Source: a bacterium
Lineage (GTDB): Bacteria > Krumholzibacteriota > Krumholzibacteriia > JACNKJ01
DNA: 5,786 bases
Direction of reading: 5' to 3'
Assembly: GCA_014382085.1 (NCBI GenBank)
Contig: JACNKJ010000041.1
Coordinates: 1-5,786 of the forward strand
Shown here: positions 4,842 to 5,786 of the stretch, piece after piece
Numbering within the stretch: position 1 is the stretch's first letter
Layout: every line of letters begins with the position of its first letter
Translations under genes and position numbers: made by a program
The notes under the pieces: model-generated
What the model saw: the letters and a program-made list of their open reading frames with translations, nothing else
Told to the model about the DNA's origin: nothing
Databases searched by the model: none

Positions 4842-5786
4842 ATGTTGATCAGTCTGAACTGGCTGCGCGACTATGTTGACATTCCCGAGAGTGCCGAAAA
4901 ACTCGCCGGGGACCTGACAATGCTCGGCCTAAATGTCGAAGGCGTGGAACATAGGCCGAATCCCTTGAGTGAATTCGTGGTGGGGAAGGTGCTCGAATGT
5001 GAGCGGCATCCCGACGCCGAGAAGCTTTCGGTCTGCAAGGTCGATGTGGGAGACGGCGAAACGCGGAATATCGTCTGCGGTGCGCCCAACGTTCGCAGCG
5101 GCCTGACCGTCTCGGTAATCCTCCAGGGCAAACGTCTGCCCGACGGCATGAAGATCAAAAAGTCCAAACTGCGTGGTGTAACAAGCGAGGGCATGATCTG
5201 CTCCCAGGTCGAAATGGGCCTGGGTAGCGACGCTGCGGGCATCCTTGAAATGGATACCGACAAACCGCTGGGTACTCCGCTGTCCGAACTCTACGGCCGG
5301 GAAGATTGGATCATCGATGTAGAAGTCACTCCGAACCGTCCCGATCAGTTAGGGCATATCGGCGTGGCTCGCGAAATTGCTGCGCTCTACAATCGTAAAC
5401 TGAAATTACCTTCGGTGGAACTCAGCGAAGAAGTTCAATACGAAGGCGAAGCCTTTCCGGTCGAAATCGAAGACAGTGTGGGTTGCCCCCGTTACATTGC
5501 GCGATGCATGAGGGGCATCAAGATTGCTCCCAGCCCCTCCTGGATTTGCGAGCGTCTCGAAGCCATTGGACTGCGTCCCATCAATAACGTGGTGGATGTG
5601 ACCAACTACGTGCTCCATGAAACCGGTCAGCCTTTGCACGCCTTCGATGCGACAAATCTGGCTGGCGGGAAAATCATCGTGAGAAGAGCTCGTACCGGGG
5701 AAAAGACCCAAACCTTGGACGAGGCTGAAGTCGAGCTTTGCCCGGAGGATCTTGTCATCGCCGGTGCCGACCGCACGGTTGCGGTC
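4842..5786 (+). CDS. pheT: Phenylalanyl-tRNA synthetase beta subunit (PheT), 3' truncated by window edge
   Basis: The frame stays open from ATG 4842 to the window end, giving 315 residues of a protein usually near 800. The start MLISLNWLRDYVDIPESAEK is the typical PheT N-terminus. Residues about 43-150 form the EMAP/OB-fold tRNA-binding domain (VGKVLECERHPDAEKLSVCK, then NIVCGAPNV and KLRGVTSEGMICSQVEMGLG). VTPNRPDQLGHIGVAREIAA (162-181) and the B3/B4 region with RPINNVVDVTNYVLHETGQP and LHAFD (245-269) follow; this domain edits Tyr-tRNA-Phe in known enzymes. The remaining domains are beyond the window. The Shine-Dalgarno AGGAG (4831-4835) overlaps the pheS stop TAG and lies six bases before ATG, so pheS and pheT are probably translationally coupled, fitting equal subunit amounts. 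Confidence 0.97.
   Translation, partial: MLISLNWLRDYVDIPESAEKLAGDLTMLGLNVEGVEHRPNPLSEFVVGKVLECERHPDAEKLSVCKVDVGDGETRNIVCGAPNVRSGLTVSVILQGKRLPDGMKIKKSKLRGVTSEGMICSQVEMGLGSDAAGILEMDTDKPLGTPLSELYGREDWIIDVEVTPNRPDQLGHIGVAREIAALYNRKLKLPSVELSEEVQYEGEAFPVEIEDSVGCPRYIARCMRGIKIAPSPSWICERLEAIGLRPINNVVDVTNYVLHETGQPLHAFDATNLAGGKIIVRRARTGEKTQTLDEAEVELCPEDLVIAGADRTVAV

Overview
The window is a translation-machinery cluster, all on the + strand and read left to right. It holds the 3' end of a Clp/HSP100-type AAA+ ATPase gene, a tRNA-Val(GAC) gene with its own promoter-like and terminator-like sequences, and then thrS - infC - rpmI - rplT - pheS - pheT. The last gene runs off the right edge. The thrS-infC-rpmI-rplT-pheS-pheT order is the classical bacterial arrangement known from E. 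coli and many other phyla. The organism is a bacterium of moderately high G+C. The phylum cannot be fixed from this window: the infC ATC start recalls delta-type proteobacteria, while the L20 N-terminus and the Cys-rich PheS loop also occur in other phyla.

Region by region: 1-280 is the C-terminal part of the Clp ATPase. 281-350 is a short spacer with a TTGACA-type promoter for the tRNA. 351-424 is the tRNA, followed directly by a GC hairpin and T-run (428-453). 454-510 is a short thrS leader with a strong hairpin whose loop resembles a tRNA-Thr(CGU) anticodon loop. 511-2436 is thrS. 2437-2582 is a 146-base leader that looks structured and precedes infC, whose best start is a non-canonical ATC at 2583. 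rpmI and rplT follow with short gaps. pheS (GTG start) and pheT are tightly packed, with the upstream stop codon forming part of each Shine-Dalgarno sequence.

The genes serve protein synthesis: two aminoacyl-tRNA synthetases (Thr, Phe), initiation factor IF3, two 50S proteins (L35, L20) and a tRNA. The genes themselves are ordinary. The interest lies in the untranslated RNA: a possible anticodon-mimic operator before thrS; an infC leader in which a terminator-like hairpin can also be drawn as a compact H-type pseudoknot touching the infC Shine-Dalgarno; and a tRNA-Val with C instead of U at position 33 plus an A-C mismatch in its T stem. No mobile element, CRISPR array or unknown protein system was seen.
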